Origin: Anisus vortex
Taxonomy: Eukaryota > Mollusca > Gastropoda > Planorbidae
NCBI GenBank assembly: GCA_949126835.1
Contig: OX421497.1
Location: 16,866,823 to 16,930,822, forward strand
Length of the DNA: 64,000 bases
Direction of reading: 5' to 3'
Shown here: in pieces, positions 9,990 to 20,699 of the stretch
How positions within the stretch are numbered: position 1 is the stretch's first letter
How the letters are laid out: every line of letters starts with the position of its first letter
The notes under the pieces: model-generated
Told to the model about the DNA's origin: nothing
The model's input: the letters and a program-made list of their open reading frames with translations, nothing else
The model's database searches: none
Position numbers and translations under genes: made by a program

Positions 9990-10695
9990 ATCTAAAGATT
10001 TACTGCATCAGAAGCCAATTGTTCTTGACATTTAATATGTGTAATAAGGTTACATTTATGTATTGCAGTCTTGTTCTATGTCATCAAACTAGAGTTTTGA
10101 GACAAATGTATCTGAAGTTTTTAGAAGACTGAAAGATTGTAATTAGAACAAAGACAAATTGAAAAATTAATGAAAATGCAGAGAAGAAATTAATATATAT
10201 GGAGATGGGAGATAATGTGGACATTTTATTTAGAACAAGATATTACTGAGTGGACGATGATCAATCGGTCATTTTATTAATTTATTTAAGGAGCCTTTTC
10301 TTAGAAAAGGCTGTGCAAAAATACTATTGATAAATTGAATAAGTTGGGTTGTGTGAAAGGCACTAAAAAGTTTTAATTAAAAGAAATTAATAGTTAATTT
10401 TTTTTTAAATTATTTTACATATAAAATGTATATTGATAAAATTATTTGTTTAATTTATTATATATTTACAAACATGAGCATTTGTATACATTTTTTTTAA
10501 TATTTTGCAATGCTATAATTTGTTACGTAAAAAAAATGTAAGAAATATTCACATAATGGGAAAAAATTGTTATTACCTCCCTTTAGTTTAAAATTATATA
10601 TTAGTGACGTCAAGTTTTACCATTTAGCAGTTAGAAATGAAGAGCTAATAATTGTGTTGTAATGAAATAAAAACAACAAATATAGCTTTATAGTA
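9990..10695. other. AT-rich non-coding DNA
   Basis: No gene or array recognised. Long poly-T/poly-A rich segments around 10,380-10,560. Confidence 0.55.
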
Positions 10696-10697
10696 AT

Positions 10698-10982
10698 CAT
10701 CCAATCGGACCAGACTTATCTATAGGGTCGATGAAACAGCGTTCATCAGTTTCTGTGGCCACTGCATACTGGCTGAATGTGTGGCCAGTACAATGCACAG
10801 CCGCCTTTACTTTTCCGCAACTAAGGTCAGGTACCCATCAGAGCTGGGTAGACTCACGGACATACTCCAGACCTGGAAACAAATCCTAACCTTCACCAGG
10901 ATTCGAACCCAGTACCTTCTTCAGTACGCGTTGCCATCGATATGCCAGCTAAATGCGGTGCAACTCGGTGACCGTGCCCCTA
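10698..10982 (-). mobile_element. tRNA-derived SINE, near full length (SINE-A)
   Basis: Minus strand, 5' to 3': an A-box-like tRNA head (CACCGAGTTGCACCGC), a good B box (GGGTTCGAATCC, 10,909-10,920), the body word GTCTACCCAGCTCTGATGGG, a core AAAGGCGGCTGTGCATTG and a terminal block ending GTCCGATTGGAT. Related copies or fragments occur at 11.6, 13.4, 16.4, 41.5, 46.2, 47.9, 49.5, 53.2 and 61.0 kb. The B box here is the cleanest in the window. Confidence 0.85.
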
Positions 10983-10989
10983 TAAAACT

Positions 10990-11600
10990 TTATGTTAGCT
11001 TAGAGATGTATTTATAGTATAGCTTTATATATAAAAAAATATAAATTATAAGTATTTGTAAAACGCCAGTGCAAATCAAGATTTGATATTAAAGAGTCAT
11101 GGATACTTTTGTTAAAATATATTTGTAAGCCTAATTTCATTACAGTTTTTTTATATATGTTATTATTGTAGGCAAACTTGTGAATCTAAAACATGTATAT
11201 AAACGATTTAATCAGGATAAACTTTATATAACAAAATACAAACAACAACAACAACTCCAGAAGATAATATTGATTGTTCCTTTTATAATGTGGACATAGG
11301 CTTTCATCCAGTTAATTGTTCAACTGATAGTTCACGTTCTCAGTCGATATTCGTTAAAAGCCCTGATAACACAGGATGATTGAATTACCCCTACTAAACA
11401 TTGTTACATAAGATTAGCTTTAAAGATCGGATTTAAAAAGTTGAAATTCCTAGTAAAAGAAAGAAATATAATAACGAACGTTTTTGCCAGGCCAAAAACA
11501 ACAACAACAAAAATAAAGCTTTAGATAAACAACCAGAATAATAATAAAGCTTTAGATAAACAACAACAACAATAATAAAGCTTTAGATATGTAAACAGAA
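10990..11600. other. AT-rich non-coding DNA
   Basis: No gene seen. A short direct repeat (AATAATAAAGCTTTAGATA, two to three copies with AACAAC linkers) lies at about 11,510-11,590, immediately upstream of a SINE; it could include a microduplication at the insertion site. Confidence 0.5.
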
Positions 11601-11602
11601 AT

Positions 11603-11815
11603 CGTTCTAAAGATCCCGGGTTCGAATCCTGGTGAAGGAGCTTTTTTTTTTCCTCGAATTTGGAAGTTATCAATGAGTCGACTAAGCTTCAATGAGTACC
11701 TAACTTTAGTGGGCGGCTGGGCATTGTGCTGGACACACAATCCCCTAGTATGTCGTAACTAGAGAAAATCGTGTAGGCTTCCTCACCAGCCCAATAGATT
11801 AAATAGATCTAATGT
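11603..11815 (+). mobile_element. SINE-A copy, partly decayed
   Basis: Contains the B box GGGTTCGAATCCTGGTGAAGG at 11,620-11,640, then the core GGGCGGCTGGGCATTGTG and CACACAATCCCCTAGTA. The A-box half is weak or missing, and the 3' block is diverged. Confidence 0.75.
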
Positions 11816-12059
11816 TGCTTTTTTTTTCTATCTGTTCTCCGTTCATTTGTTGTTTTTTTCTTCAAAGAATGCAGGGTATTCATCAAGGTTTATGACCATC
11901 CAGTTATCGCCAATCAATGTAGCGTACTCATCAAAGTTTAGGACCGTTAAGTTATCGCCAATCAAAACAGGATATACATCAAGGTTTCCGCCAATCAGAT
12001 TTCTGGTTCAAATCATAGTTTTTAAAAATCATCGCGATATATCGTTCCATGTTTGAGAT

Positions 12060-12135
12060 GTCGCCCCCCGTGCCCTTCCCCCGCCCTCCCCCTGCCCACC
12101 CAACGCCCTCCCCCCCCTGCCCTCCCCACTCCCTA
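12060..12135. repeat. C-rich CCCTCCCC low-complexity tract
   Basis: Short irregular repetition of CCCTCCCC/CCCTGCCC on the plus strand. Confidence 0.7.
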
Positions 12136-12154
12136 GGAAAAACCCTATCATTTA

Positions 12155-12226
12155 ACAGGATTCGAACCCAACAGCTTTAATACGCCAGCCAGGCGCGCTT
12201 CAGCTAGTCCAGCGGGCACTATCAAC
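12155..12226 (-). mobile_element. tRNA-like SINE head
   Basis: The minus strand reads a possible A box (CTGGACTAGCTGAAGCGCGC) and a perfect B box (GGGTTCGAATCC) with tRNA-like spacing. No SINE-A body follows, so it is either a truncated SINE or a different SINE family; a true tRNA cannot be supported because the acceptor stem does not pair. Confidence 0.5.
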
Positions 12227-12280
12227 ATTAGGTATCTTTAGCATATATCGATCACAAAGCATAAATAAGTTATCCCTGTA

Positions 12281-13386
12281 GAAGTATGTGGAATGGATGT
12301 CTTGTTGTATCGCATTCAAATTGCAATACTTAAGAAGTATGTGGAATGGATGTCTTGTTGTATCGCATTCAAATTGCAATACTTAAGAAGTATGTGGAAC
12401 GAATGTCTTGTTGTATCGACCTGTACAATTATGTGGAACGAATGTCTTGTTGTATCGCATTCAAATTGCAATACTTAAGAAGTATGTGGAATGGATGACT
12501 TGTTGTATCGCATTCAAATTGCAATACTTAAGAAGTATGTGAAATGGATGTCTTGTTGTATCGCATTCAAATTGCAATACTTAAGAAGTATGTGGAATGG
12601 ATGTCTTGTTGTATCGCATTCAAATTGCAATACTTAAGAAGTATGTGGAACGAATGTCTTGTTGTATCGACCTGTACAAGTATGTGGAACGAATGTCTTG
12701 TTGTATCGCATTCAAATTGCAATACTTAAGAAGTATGTGGAATGGATGTCTTGTTGTATCGCATTCAAATTGCAATACTTAAGAAGTATGTGGAATGGAT
12801 GTCTTGTTGTATCGCATTAAAATTGCAATACTTAATAAGTATGTGGAATGGATGTCTTGTTGTATCGCATTCAAATTGCAATACTTAAGAAGTATGTGGA
12901 ATGGATGTCTTGTTGTATCGCATTCAAATTGCAATACTTAATAAGTATGTGGAATGGATGTCTTGTTGTATCGCATTCAAATTGCAATACTTAAGAAGTA
13001 TGTGGAATGAATGTCTTGTTGTATCGCATTAAAATTGCAATACTTAATAAGTATGTGGAATGGATGTCTTGTTGTATCGCATTCAAATTGCAATACTTAA
13101 GAAGTATGTTGACTGGATGTCTTGTTGTATCGCTCTGTAGAAGTATGTGGAATGAATGTCTTGTTGTATCGCCCTTTAGAATTATGTGGAATGAATGTCT
13201 TGTTGTATCGCCCTGTAGAAGTATGTGGAATGAATGTCTTGTTGTATCGCCCTGTAGAAGTATGTGGAATGAATGTCTTGTTGTATCGCCCTGTAGAAGT
13301 ATGTGGAATGAATGTCTTGTTGTATCGCTCTGTAGAAGTATGTGGAATGGATGTCTTGTTGTATCGCATTCAAATTGCAATAATTA
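12281..13386. repeat. Composite minisatellite, 53-bp and 39-bp units
   Basis: About 1.1 kb of head-to-tail units sharing the core GTATGTGGAATGGATGTCTT. In most of the array the unit is 53 bp and ends with a CATTCAAATTGCAATACTTA module. From about 13,120 to 13,340 that module is replaced by a short CCCTGTAGAA-type linker, giving a 39-bp unit (13 codons). Two short-type units also occur earlier (near 12,415 and 12,667), each flanked by long-type units. The predicted proteins are repeats of the unit and differ in every frame, so I regard them as non-genic. Confidence 0.92.
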
Positions 13387-13389
13387 ATA

Positions 13390-13497
13390 TCCCGGATCAA
13401 GAACACGATGTCCCTGATTAAACCGTAGGTGGGGAAGGTAAAAGCATTGTGCTGACCACGCGATCCCCTTTTCCACAATGGCCAGGGAAAATAGACT
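13390..13497 (+). mobile_element. SINE-A fragment
   Basis: Retains the body and core (TGTCCCTGATTAAACC, GTAAAAGCATTGTGCTGACC, CGATCCCCT) of SINE-A without the tRNA head; it abuts the minisatellite directly. Confidence 0.6.
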
Positions 13498-13499
13498 TA

Positions 13500-14160
13500 A
13501 AGAGAAATTAATGGTTAAACTATAGTTTATAATCACTGACGTTATTTCTAATGCCGGGCCTTTCTCGCAAGAGACCCGAAGTTTAAACGACCCTGCTTAC
13601 CAATATGTAGGGTCCCCCCAAGACTCTCCCAGAGGTAATAAAACAATTTTGAGTATGCGTGTATATGTGTTATGTATGTGTGTATATGGTGTGTGTCTGT
13701 GTGTGTGTGTGTTATCAGCATCCACCGCCGGTGTGGTGTTTATAGTGGATATTAGGTCCACACGGTTCATTATTCATAAGCAGGCATGACAGATTGGAGT
13801 TGTCCGATGCTTTGCAGTTTCCCGTGGGATTAGACCACAGCAAGTTAAAACAACCTAAATTGACACCACGTTAACAAACAAATGATTGGAGAGACTGGCA
13901 TATGTCATTATGGAAATGAAAAAAACAACTTAGGGCCTATATTATTCGGTTACATTAATGAAATACTTATGAGTTTACTTTCACTGTAAGAAGTGTGTTG
14001 TTAATAAATTCGAAATTATGAAGATTTCTTAAAGGGGGTGGGGGTTGAAACAAGTATTTAATAAAAGATTTGATGAGTCTAAATTTGTAATCGATTCACG
14101 AGAATAAGAGAGATTCGGGTGATGTTTTAATTCCCATGATTTTATTATGTTTTGAATCTG
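13500..14160. other. Non-coding DNA with a TG microsatellite
   Basis: TG/TATG repeats at about 13,656-13,713; the rest has no recognisable feature. Confidence 0.55.
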
Positions 14161-14164
14161 TCTA

Positions 14165-14174
14165 TGTATATGTC

Positions 14175-14237
<63 letters not shown>

Positions 14238-14575
14238 TTGTCTGTCTGTCTATCTATCTATCTATGTCAGTCTATCTATCTCTATATCTATCTGTCTATA
14301 TGTCAGTCTATCTATCTATCAGTCTATATGTCAGTCTATCTATCTATCTGTCTATATGTCAGTCTATCTATATACCTATATATGTGTGTCTGTATGTCTG
14401 TATGTCTGTCTCTCTCTATATATATATCTATCTGGCTGTCTGTTTGTCTCTCTATCTATCTCTCTATTCGTCTGTCTGTCTTTCTATCTATTTGTAGGCT
14501 ACGCCTGTCTGTCTGTCTATCTATGTACCTATCTATCTATATTTCTAACTACCTATTTAACTATCTTCTACACAT
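14165..14575. repeat. CTAT/CTGT tetranucleotide microsatellite
   Basis: (TATC)n interspersed with TGTC and CAGTC variants. All plus-strand frames are open because the 4-bp unit lacks stops, giving Y/L/S/I strings that should not be read as protein. Confidence 0.92.
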
Positions 14576-14773
14576 AGTCTATAGTCTATAGTGAGCAATG
14601 CGCTCCCCTCCATTGCTGTCAGGTACAAGTAACGGTATAAACTAAGTTTTGATGAGACCTAGTGAAGCCACCCAAACAACTGATAGATAGAACCATGGAA
14701 CTGCATGGATTCGAACCTACACCCTGTGAATAGCTAGATAGTGTATTCATTATTCTGTTGTTGTTTTAAAATG

Positions 14774-15025
14774 TTTAGGCTATAGGAGCTGAGAATACAT
14801 GGGAATTCAACTAAGTTTAGGCTATAGGAGCTGAGACTACATGGGAATTCAACTAAGTTTAGGCTATAGGAGCTGAGACTACATGGGAATTCAACTAAGT
14901 TTAGGCTATAGGAGCTGAGACTACATGGGAATTCAACCAAGTTTAGGCTATAGGAGCTGAGACTACATGGGAATTCAACTAAGTTTAGGCTATAGGAGCT
15001 GAGACTACATGGGAATTCAACTAAG
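14774..15025. repeat. 42-bp minisatellite, six copies
   Basis: Six units exactly 42 bp apart (14,774, 14,816, 14,858, 14,900, 14,942, 14,984), each with TTTAGGCTATAGGAGCTGAG and ACATGGGAATTCAACTAAG. Only a few substitutions separate the units. The 14-codon unit gives a spurious minus-strand ORF. A B-box-like minus-strand word lies just upstream at about 14,712. Confidence 0.92.
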
Positions 15026-15061
15026 AGTGTTTTCCTTGTAATGAATTAATTCTAACACGTG

Positions 15062-15146
15062 TTATCTTATCTTATACATTACAGACGCTCCTTCTATAAA
15101 GAAGATTATTGCGTCCTACGCTCATCCGTGGTCCGAGTCTAGTTTT
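15062..15146 (-). mobile_element. LINE 3' tail, strongly truncated (family 1)
   Basis: Nearly identical to 2,268-2,345 across about 75 bp, including the CTTCT TTAT AGAAG hairpin and AAGATAAG-like end on the minus strand. None of the ORF survives. The near identity suggests later activity than most other remnants here. Confidence 0.75.
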
Positions 15147-15480
15147 GAAACACATAGGTCTACACTAGACGTGTCGTTGTTGTCATGTGTTCTCATGTGT
15201 TGTCTATATTAAATGTAGGTTACCATAGCAGTTTTTGCACATTTCACACTTTGTACAATTACTGTCAGGGTGGGTGTTGTTTTGTTTTTTAGGTAAAGGG
15301 CGCGATTAAGGTGTAGGGTTGCAGGTTAATGCTGCTCTTCGAGAAAAGGGGGCGTTTGTTTTTTGTTGTTGTCCAAGACTTTATTTGGCACGTGGGCGTG
15401 TTTTTTGTCAGGGGCGGAGCTATATGTTTATATTTGTTTTGGTAACTGTGATCGACGGTAAAGACAAACAGTGGAAGTTG
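15147..15480. other. Non-coding DNA
   Basis: No feature recognised; the open frame at 15,319-15,552 runs into the purine tract and has no motif. Confidence 0.5.
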
Positions 15481-15872
15481 GTGAAGAAAAATAACAAAAA
15501 TAACAACGAAAGAAAGAATATGAAAAGAAAGAAAGAATTCGAAAATAAATAAATAAAGAAAGATCGAGAGAAAACAAAGAGTAAGGAAGAAAGAGAAATA
15601 AGAGTAGACTCTTATGACAAGAAAAGAAAGGGAAGAGGGAATAAGTAAAAGAACAATAAAGAGAAAGATAATTGTAAGAAGGAAAACAAAAAAATAGAAA
15701 GAAAGATAAAAGAAAAGTAAGAAAGGAAAGAAAGTAAAGTTTTAAAAAAGAAAGAAAAGAAGGGAAAGAAAGAAAAAAGAAAAGTAAGAAAAAGAAAAGA
15801 AAGAAAAAAGAAAAGTAAGAAAGGAAAAAAAGAAAAGTTTAATGACTAAAAGAAAGAAAGAAAGAGAAAAAC
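15480..15872. repeat. GAAA-rich purine tract
   Basis: Almost pure A/G on the plus strand with AAAGAAAG words at irregular spacing. The minus-strand F/S/L open frame is an artefact. Confidence 0.85.
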
Positions 15873-15874
15873 CA

Positions 15875-16355
15875 GCGCTGTAGTGCAGAAAATAGATGCT
15901 TGGTGAGATACGGCCTTTAGCCCTGGCAAAAGCTTTGTGTACATCTTGCAGAGTCAGCCGTTGTGAACAACATTCCAATCTCGAGTTTATGAACGCCCCA
16001 AAGCGGTCAAGTTGTATGCAAGCGTTTTGTGTGCGTTCTGTGCGAGGATTCTGCTCTTCGCCACTACGAAATGGGAACGCAGTTTACCTGTCTTTTTTTA
16101 ATGGAGGATTTTAGATGACGTAAAGTTCCTGGTTGATATAATTTACTTCTCAACTATTGACGTCATTGATATGGTTTTGCTTGAATTACCAGCAACTGTT
16201 TTTAAAAGTACTTTGAAATATCCTGAAGGAAGATAAATGTTAACATTTATAAATGCGTCTCTATTATTAGTAGGCCAAATATTTTTTCTAGATTGTTTTA
16301 AATAAAGCCTTTTATTTTTATTCTGATCGTTTTCTAATGAAATTTTGTAGATTAT
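15875..16355. other. Non-coding DNA, nothing recognised
   Basis: Moderately complex sequence with two short ORFs (15,896-16,114 plus; 16,143-16,367 minus), neither with a recognisable domain. I cannot exclude an exon, but no splice-bounded coding signal stands out. Confidence 0.4.
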
Positions 16356-16361
16356 TACGGT

Positions 16362-16530
16362 AGTCAAAGTCCCGGGTACGAATTTAGGTTAATGCCTTGT
16401 TTATTTTTCCTTAAGGTATGAAGGGTGTCCCTGATTCTACTTAGTTCTAGCGTGTATCTGACAATAGTTTGGAAGGAGAGAAGTAAAGGCGGCTGGGTAT
16501 TATACTGGCCACACAATCCCCCGTTAAACT
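16362..16530 (+). mobile_element. SINE-A copy, decayed
   Basis: Contains a mutated B box (GGGTACGAATTTAGG), a degraded body (GTATCTGACAATAGTT) and the conserved core TAAAGGCGGCTGGGTATTAT followed by CACACAATCCCC. Confidence 0.7.
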
Positions 16531-16827
16531 TGTAAACGCAACCTTACTTTTACCCATCGACCAGCATGGTCTAAAATGGAAATTTGTTTAATTAAAAAAA
16601 AATTATAATCCTGAATAACACAATGAATGTTTGCTAGAATACTAGTAAGTAAATAAGTAGCGAAAGTAAAGTTTTCGTTTGAGGCTATTTTCGTCCAGTA
16701 AAGATCACGCCAGCGACATAACTTCACGATATATAAACTCACAACATACAGCGCCATAAATGAGGCCTTAGAAGTACGCGGGGCCTAAGGCGAATTTTAT
16801 AATCTGTGCCTAAAGCGATTGTCATAT

Positions 16828-16846
16828 TGGGGGGGGGGGGGGGGGA
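16828..16846. repeat. Poly-G run
   Basis: About 17 consecutive G residues on the plus strand. Confidence 0.8.
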
Positions 16847-16882
16847 ATCTATCCGTTTAGGCTTTTAACCGTACGTTAACAC

Positions 16883-17096
16883 TCTTCTTCTTCTTCATAT
16901 TATTGTGGAGACCCCGTTAAGACCGAGGTAAGAGTCCACAATTTAACTACATATAAAATTTAAAACATCGCAAACAAGAACTACAAACAGATGACAGAGT
17001 TTCACTTGATGTATTTAGTCCAGCCCTTCAGTGAAGATTTGAAAGCCGGCACAGAAAGGGGCAGTGATGGAGGCCTGATCCAAAGTGTTCCACACA
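16883..17096 (-). mobile_element. LINE 3' end, truncated copy (family 4)
   Basis: Closely parallels the 3' end of the longer remnant at 48,180-48,395, including the terminal GAAGAAG repeat and GTGGACTC...GGGTCTCCAC potential stem on the minus strand. The coding part is reduced to the last ~20 codons. It sits about 70 bp before the 27-bp array. Confidence 0.8.
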
Positions 17097-17159
17097 CATA
17101 GATGTACGCTTTCTTATTATTGTTACAATGTACACTACATTATGTATTTTGATTAAGTG

Positions 17160-18080
17160 GAATTCAACCAACTTAGGTAAAGATTCAGATTCAACCAACT
17201 TAGGTAAAGATTCAGATTCAACCAACTTAGGTCAAGATTCAGATTCAACCAACTTAGGTCAAGATTCAGATTCAACCAACTTAGGTCAAGATTCAGATTC
17301 AACCAACTTAGGTCAAGATTCAGATTCAACCAACTTAGGTCAAGATTCAGATTCAACCAACTTAGGTCAAGATTCAGATTCAACCAACTTAGGTCAAGAT
17401 TCAGATTCAACCAACTTAGGTCAAGATTCAGATTCAACCAACTTAGGTCAAGATTCAGATTCAACCAACTTAGGTCAAGATTCAGATTCAACCAACTTAG
17501 GTCAAGATTCAGATTCAACCAACTTAGGTCAAGATTCAGATTCAACCAACTTAGGTCAAGATTCAGATTCAACCAACTTAGGTCAAGATTCAGATTCAAC
17601 CAACTTAGGTCAAGATTCAGATTCAACCAACTTAGGTCAAGATTCAGATTCAACCAACTTAGGTCAAGATTCAGATTCAACCAACTTAGGTCAAGATTCA
17701 GATTCAACCAACTTAGGTCAAGATTCAGATTCAACCAACTTAGGTCAAGATTCAGATTCAACCAACTTAGGTCAAGATTCAGATTCAACCAACTTAGGTC
17801 AAGATTCAGATTCAACCAACTTAGGTCAAGATTCAGATTCAACCAACTTAGGTCAAGATTCAGATTCAACCAACTTAGGTCAAGATTCAGATTCAACCAA
17901 CTTAGGTCAAGATTCAGATTCAACCAACTTAGGTCAAGATTCAGATTCAACCAACTTAGGTCAAGATTCAGATTCAACCAACTTAGGTCAAGATTCAGAT
18001 TCAACCAACTTAGGTCAAGATTCAGATTCAACCAACTTAGGTCAAGATTCAGATTCAACCAACTTAGGTCAAGATTCAGA
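17160..18080. repeat. 27-bp minisatellite, 34 copies, indel-free
   Basis: The word ACCAACTTAGGT recurs from 17,167 to 18,058, exactly 33 intervals of 27 bp, so 34 units with no length change. The first two units carry GGTAAA; the others carry GGTCAA and look identical. Because 27 is a multiple of three and the unit lacks stops on either strand, long frames exist on both: plus 17,128-18,111 (327 aa; repeat DSDSTNLGQ) and minus 17,153-18,106 (repeat LDLSWLNLN). No signal peptide, conserved flanking domain or splice context supports translation, so I call it a repeat rather than a gene. Confidence 0.93.
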
Positions 18081-18154
18081 AAATGTTGGTGTGCAAGAAT
18101 CAACATACTAGAAAATATTTTGATGAGCCTGTTAGAGTCAATCGAATCTTATTT

Positions 18155-18236
18155 CGCACCCCCCACCCTACCACACCCCCCCACCACACACCCCCCCTAC
18201 CACACCCCCCCACCACACCCCCCCCCTACCACACCT
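18155..18236. repeat. CCACCACACCCCCC low-complexity tract
   Basis: Irregular C/A-rich repetition, pyrimidine-rich on the plus strand. Confidence 0.8.
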
Positions 18237-18272
18237 TTTTTGTCGCGGTGCTTGAGTGTTTTTCCCAAGTTG

Positions 18273-18342
18273 CCAACGTCAATGGCCTTTCTCACCTGGT
18301 TACTCAACCAACGTCAATGGCCTTTCTCACCTGGTTACTCAA
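18273..18342. repeat. 35-bp direct duplication
   Basis: Two adjacent identical copies beginning CCAACGTCAATGGCC at 18,273 and 18,308. Confidence 0.88.
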
Positions 18343-18419
18343 CTCCTTTATATTTATTACAACACATCTTAAACTTAATACATTCGTGTTGATTGTTACT
18401 TGTTTCTAAAAAAAAAGAA

Positions 18420-19650
18420 AAGAAAAGAAAAGCGCTGAAATCTGAATTGTTAGCACTCGAACATAGCAGCGATTTTCAAACTGCATCTTACATGGGACTT
18501 AGAAAAAGGGGAAATTTCCCATGGATCGTGATCAGCATAAAACCATTGAGAACAACCTGAGGGCCACACATTTTTATTATTATTTTTAAACAGCTTGGGC
18601 TGGGGTGCGGAAAGGGTTAATCAATTATGATAGTCTCTCCCCTCTTTCTTTTTTTTTCTTTCTATTTTTATATAAACAGCTGGTATGCTGGCTCGGAATT
18701 AGCCGAACTGCATTCCACCGAGGGTAAAGACGAGCTTTTAAAATAAGCGTTACTATATTTCTTTACGTAGATGGATTTCTTTTTAACCCTTTACCCTCGA
18801 ACTCTCGAAGTTTTTAGTTTTAGTGTGTTTTTTTTAAAATCTCCAGCGTTGGCCCTTCACCCATGAATTTTACGTGACAGATAATTTTTACCACATTTTA
18901 AAGCAAAGGTTTCTTAACTTCAACCCACACAGACTACGATAAAGAAAGATAATTTAATGGTCTTGGTTTAGTTTTTTATTTTATTTTTTTACAATTAAAA
19001 ATTCAATACTGTAGCCTTAGGCTTATAATATAACCAAGCTGGCTTATAGGAAGGTGCAGAAACATCGGTTTGATAATTGATAACATTGCGGTGTGTGTTA
19101 TAAGCGGACATAAAGAGGTGAATTGAAAACTTTGTCACAGTGGCAAATTTAAACCAAAGCTAATGAAGAGCTTAATACGTAAACTTTTTTTTAAACAAAA
19201 AAGTGACTACGAAAATCGAAAGTAAAAAATTTAGTAAAATGTTTACAAACCGCCATGGGAGTTTGGAGTTTATCCTATCATCTTTATTTTGCCCCCTTTA
19301 CAAATGGCGTGAAATACAGTATTTTACACCCTCTTGTATATACCTTACCCCTAGACCCAATGTTGATTTTGGAGAAATTTCTAAAGAGGATAGGCCTAAG
19401 TACAGAATTAAATTTAAACCTATTTAGGCTACTTCTAAAACCTGGCTCGATTTTTGGTACCTATAGGCTAGCGATGGCCTTATGGGGAGCAGTGGGTACA
19501 GGCCGCCACTGCAAAGGTTGTGGGTTCCGCCTCTGTCTGTATAATGTATGTGGCCATGTTTCCCGTGAGATCTGTGTTCACTAAATAAAACGTTCAGTCC
19601 AGTTTACACGTAGAGAGTCACTTGAGAACTGTGTCAACAATCTTTGGTCC
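18420..19650. other. AT-rich non-coding DNA
   Basis: No gene recognised. TTAACCCTTT at about 18,784 and AAAGGGTTAA at about 18,612 are reminiscent of piggyBac-type ends but do not pair into one element. A poorly supported B-box-like word (GGTTGTGGGTTCCGCC) lies near 19,516. Confidence 0.5.
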
Positions 19651-19654
19651 ACAT

Positions 19655-20692
19655 TCAATACTGGCGGTATACAGCATTCTGTCATATACAGCAGTCTGTC
19701 ATATACAACATTCTGTCATATACATAATTCTGTCATATACAGCATTATGTCATATACAGCATTATGTCATATACAGCATTATGTCATATACAGCAGTCTG
19801 TCATATACAGCAGTCTGTCATATACAGGAGTCTGTCAAATACAGCATTCTGTCGTATACAGCAGTCTGTCATATACAGCATTCTGTCATATACAGCATTC
19901 TGTCATATACAGCATTATGTCATATACAGCATTATGTCATATACAGCATTATGTCATATACAGTAGTCTGTCATATACAGGAGTCTGTCAAATACAGCAA
20001 TCTGTGTCAAATACAGCAGTCTGTCGTATACAGCAGTCTGTCGTATAGGCCTACAGCAGTCTGTCAATTACAACAGTCTGTCAAATACAGCAGTCTGTTA
20101 AATACAGCAGTCTGTCAAATACAGCAGTCTGTGTCAAATACAGCAATCTGTCAAATACAGCAGTCTGTCTAATACAGCAGTCTGTCAAATACAGCAGTCT
20201 GTCAAATACAGCAGTCTGTGTCAAATACAGCAGTCTGTCAAATACAGCAGTCTGTCAAATACAACAGTCTTTGTCAAATACAGCAGTCTGTCAAATACAG
20301 CAGTCTGTCAAATACAGCAGTCTGTCAAATACAGCAGTCTGTCAAATACAGCAGTCTGTGTCAAATACAGCAGTCTGTGTCAAATATAGCCGTCTGTCAA
20401 ATACAGCAGTCTGTCAAATACAGCAGTCTGTCAATACAGCAATCTGTCAATACAGCAGTCTGTGTCAAATACAGCAGTCTTTCAATACAACAGTCTGTCA
20501 AATACAGCAGTCTGTCAAATACAGCAGTCTGTCAATACAGCAGTCTGTGTCAAATACAGCAGTCTGTCAATACAGCAGTCTGTGTCAAATACAACAGTCT
20601 GTCAATACAGCAGTCTGTGTCAAATACAGCAGTCTGTCGTATACAGCAGTCTGTCAAATACAGCAGTCTGTCATATACAGCAGTCTGTCAAC
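19655..20692. repeat. 17-bp minisatellite with 16/17/19-bp length variants
   Basis: About 60 units of ACAGCAGTCTGTCATAT-type sequence. The left half mostly has the GTCATATAC form with CATTCTG/CATTATG variants; the right half has GTCAAATAC, GTGTCAAATAC (19 bp) and GTCAATAC (16 bp). Since 17 is not a multiple of three, the reading frame rotates and all three plus-strand frames stay open, producing overlapping Q/S/V/C ORFs that are artefacts. Confidence 0.92.
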
Positions 20693-20699
20693 TTGGGGG

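Noticed and set aside
12281..13386. CRISPR-like array (regular direct repeats with interruptions)
   Set aside because: Units are contiguous and homogeneous with no unique spacers, and the genome is eukaryotic.
15896..16114. 72-codon plus ORF as an exon
   Set aside because: No recognisable domain and no clear splice boundaries; kept as unclassified DNA.
17153..18106. Minus-strand 317-codon ORF (LDLSWLNLN repeats)
   Set aside because: Shadow of the 27-bp minisatellite; the unit is stop-free on both strands, and no flanking domain exists.
18612..18800. piggyBac-type element flanked by TTAA
   Set aside because: AAAGGGTTAA and TTAACCCTTT are present, but they face outward from the segment between them, and neither has a convincing partner.
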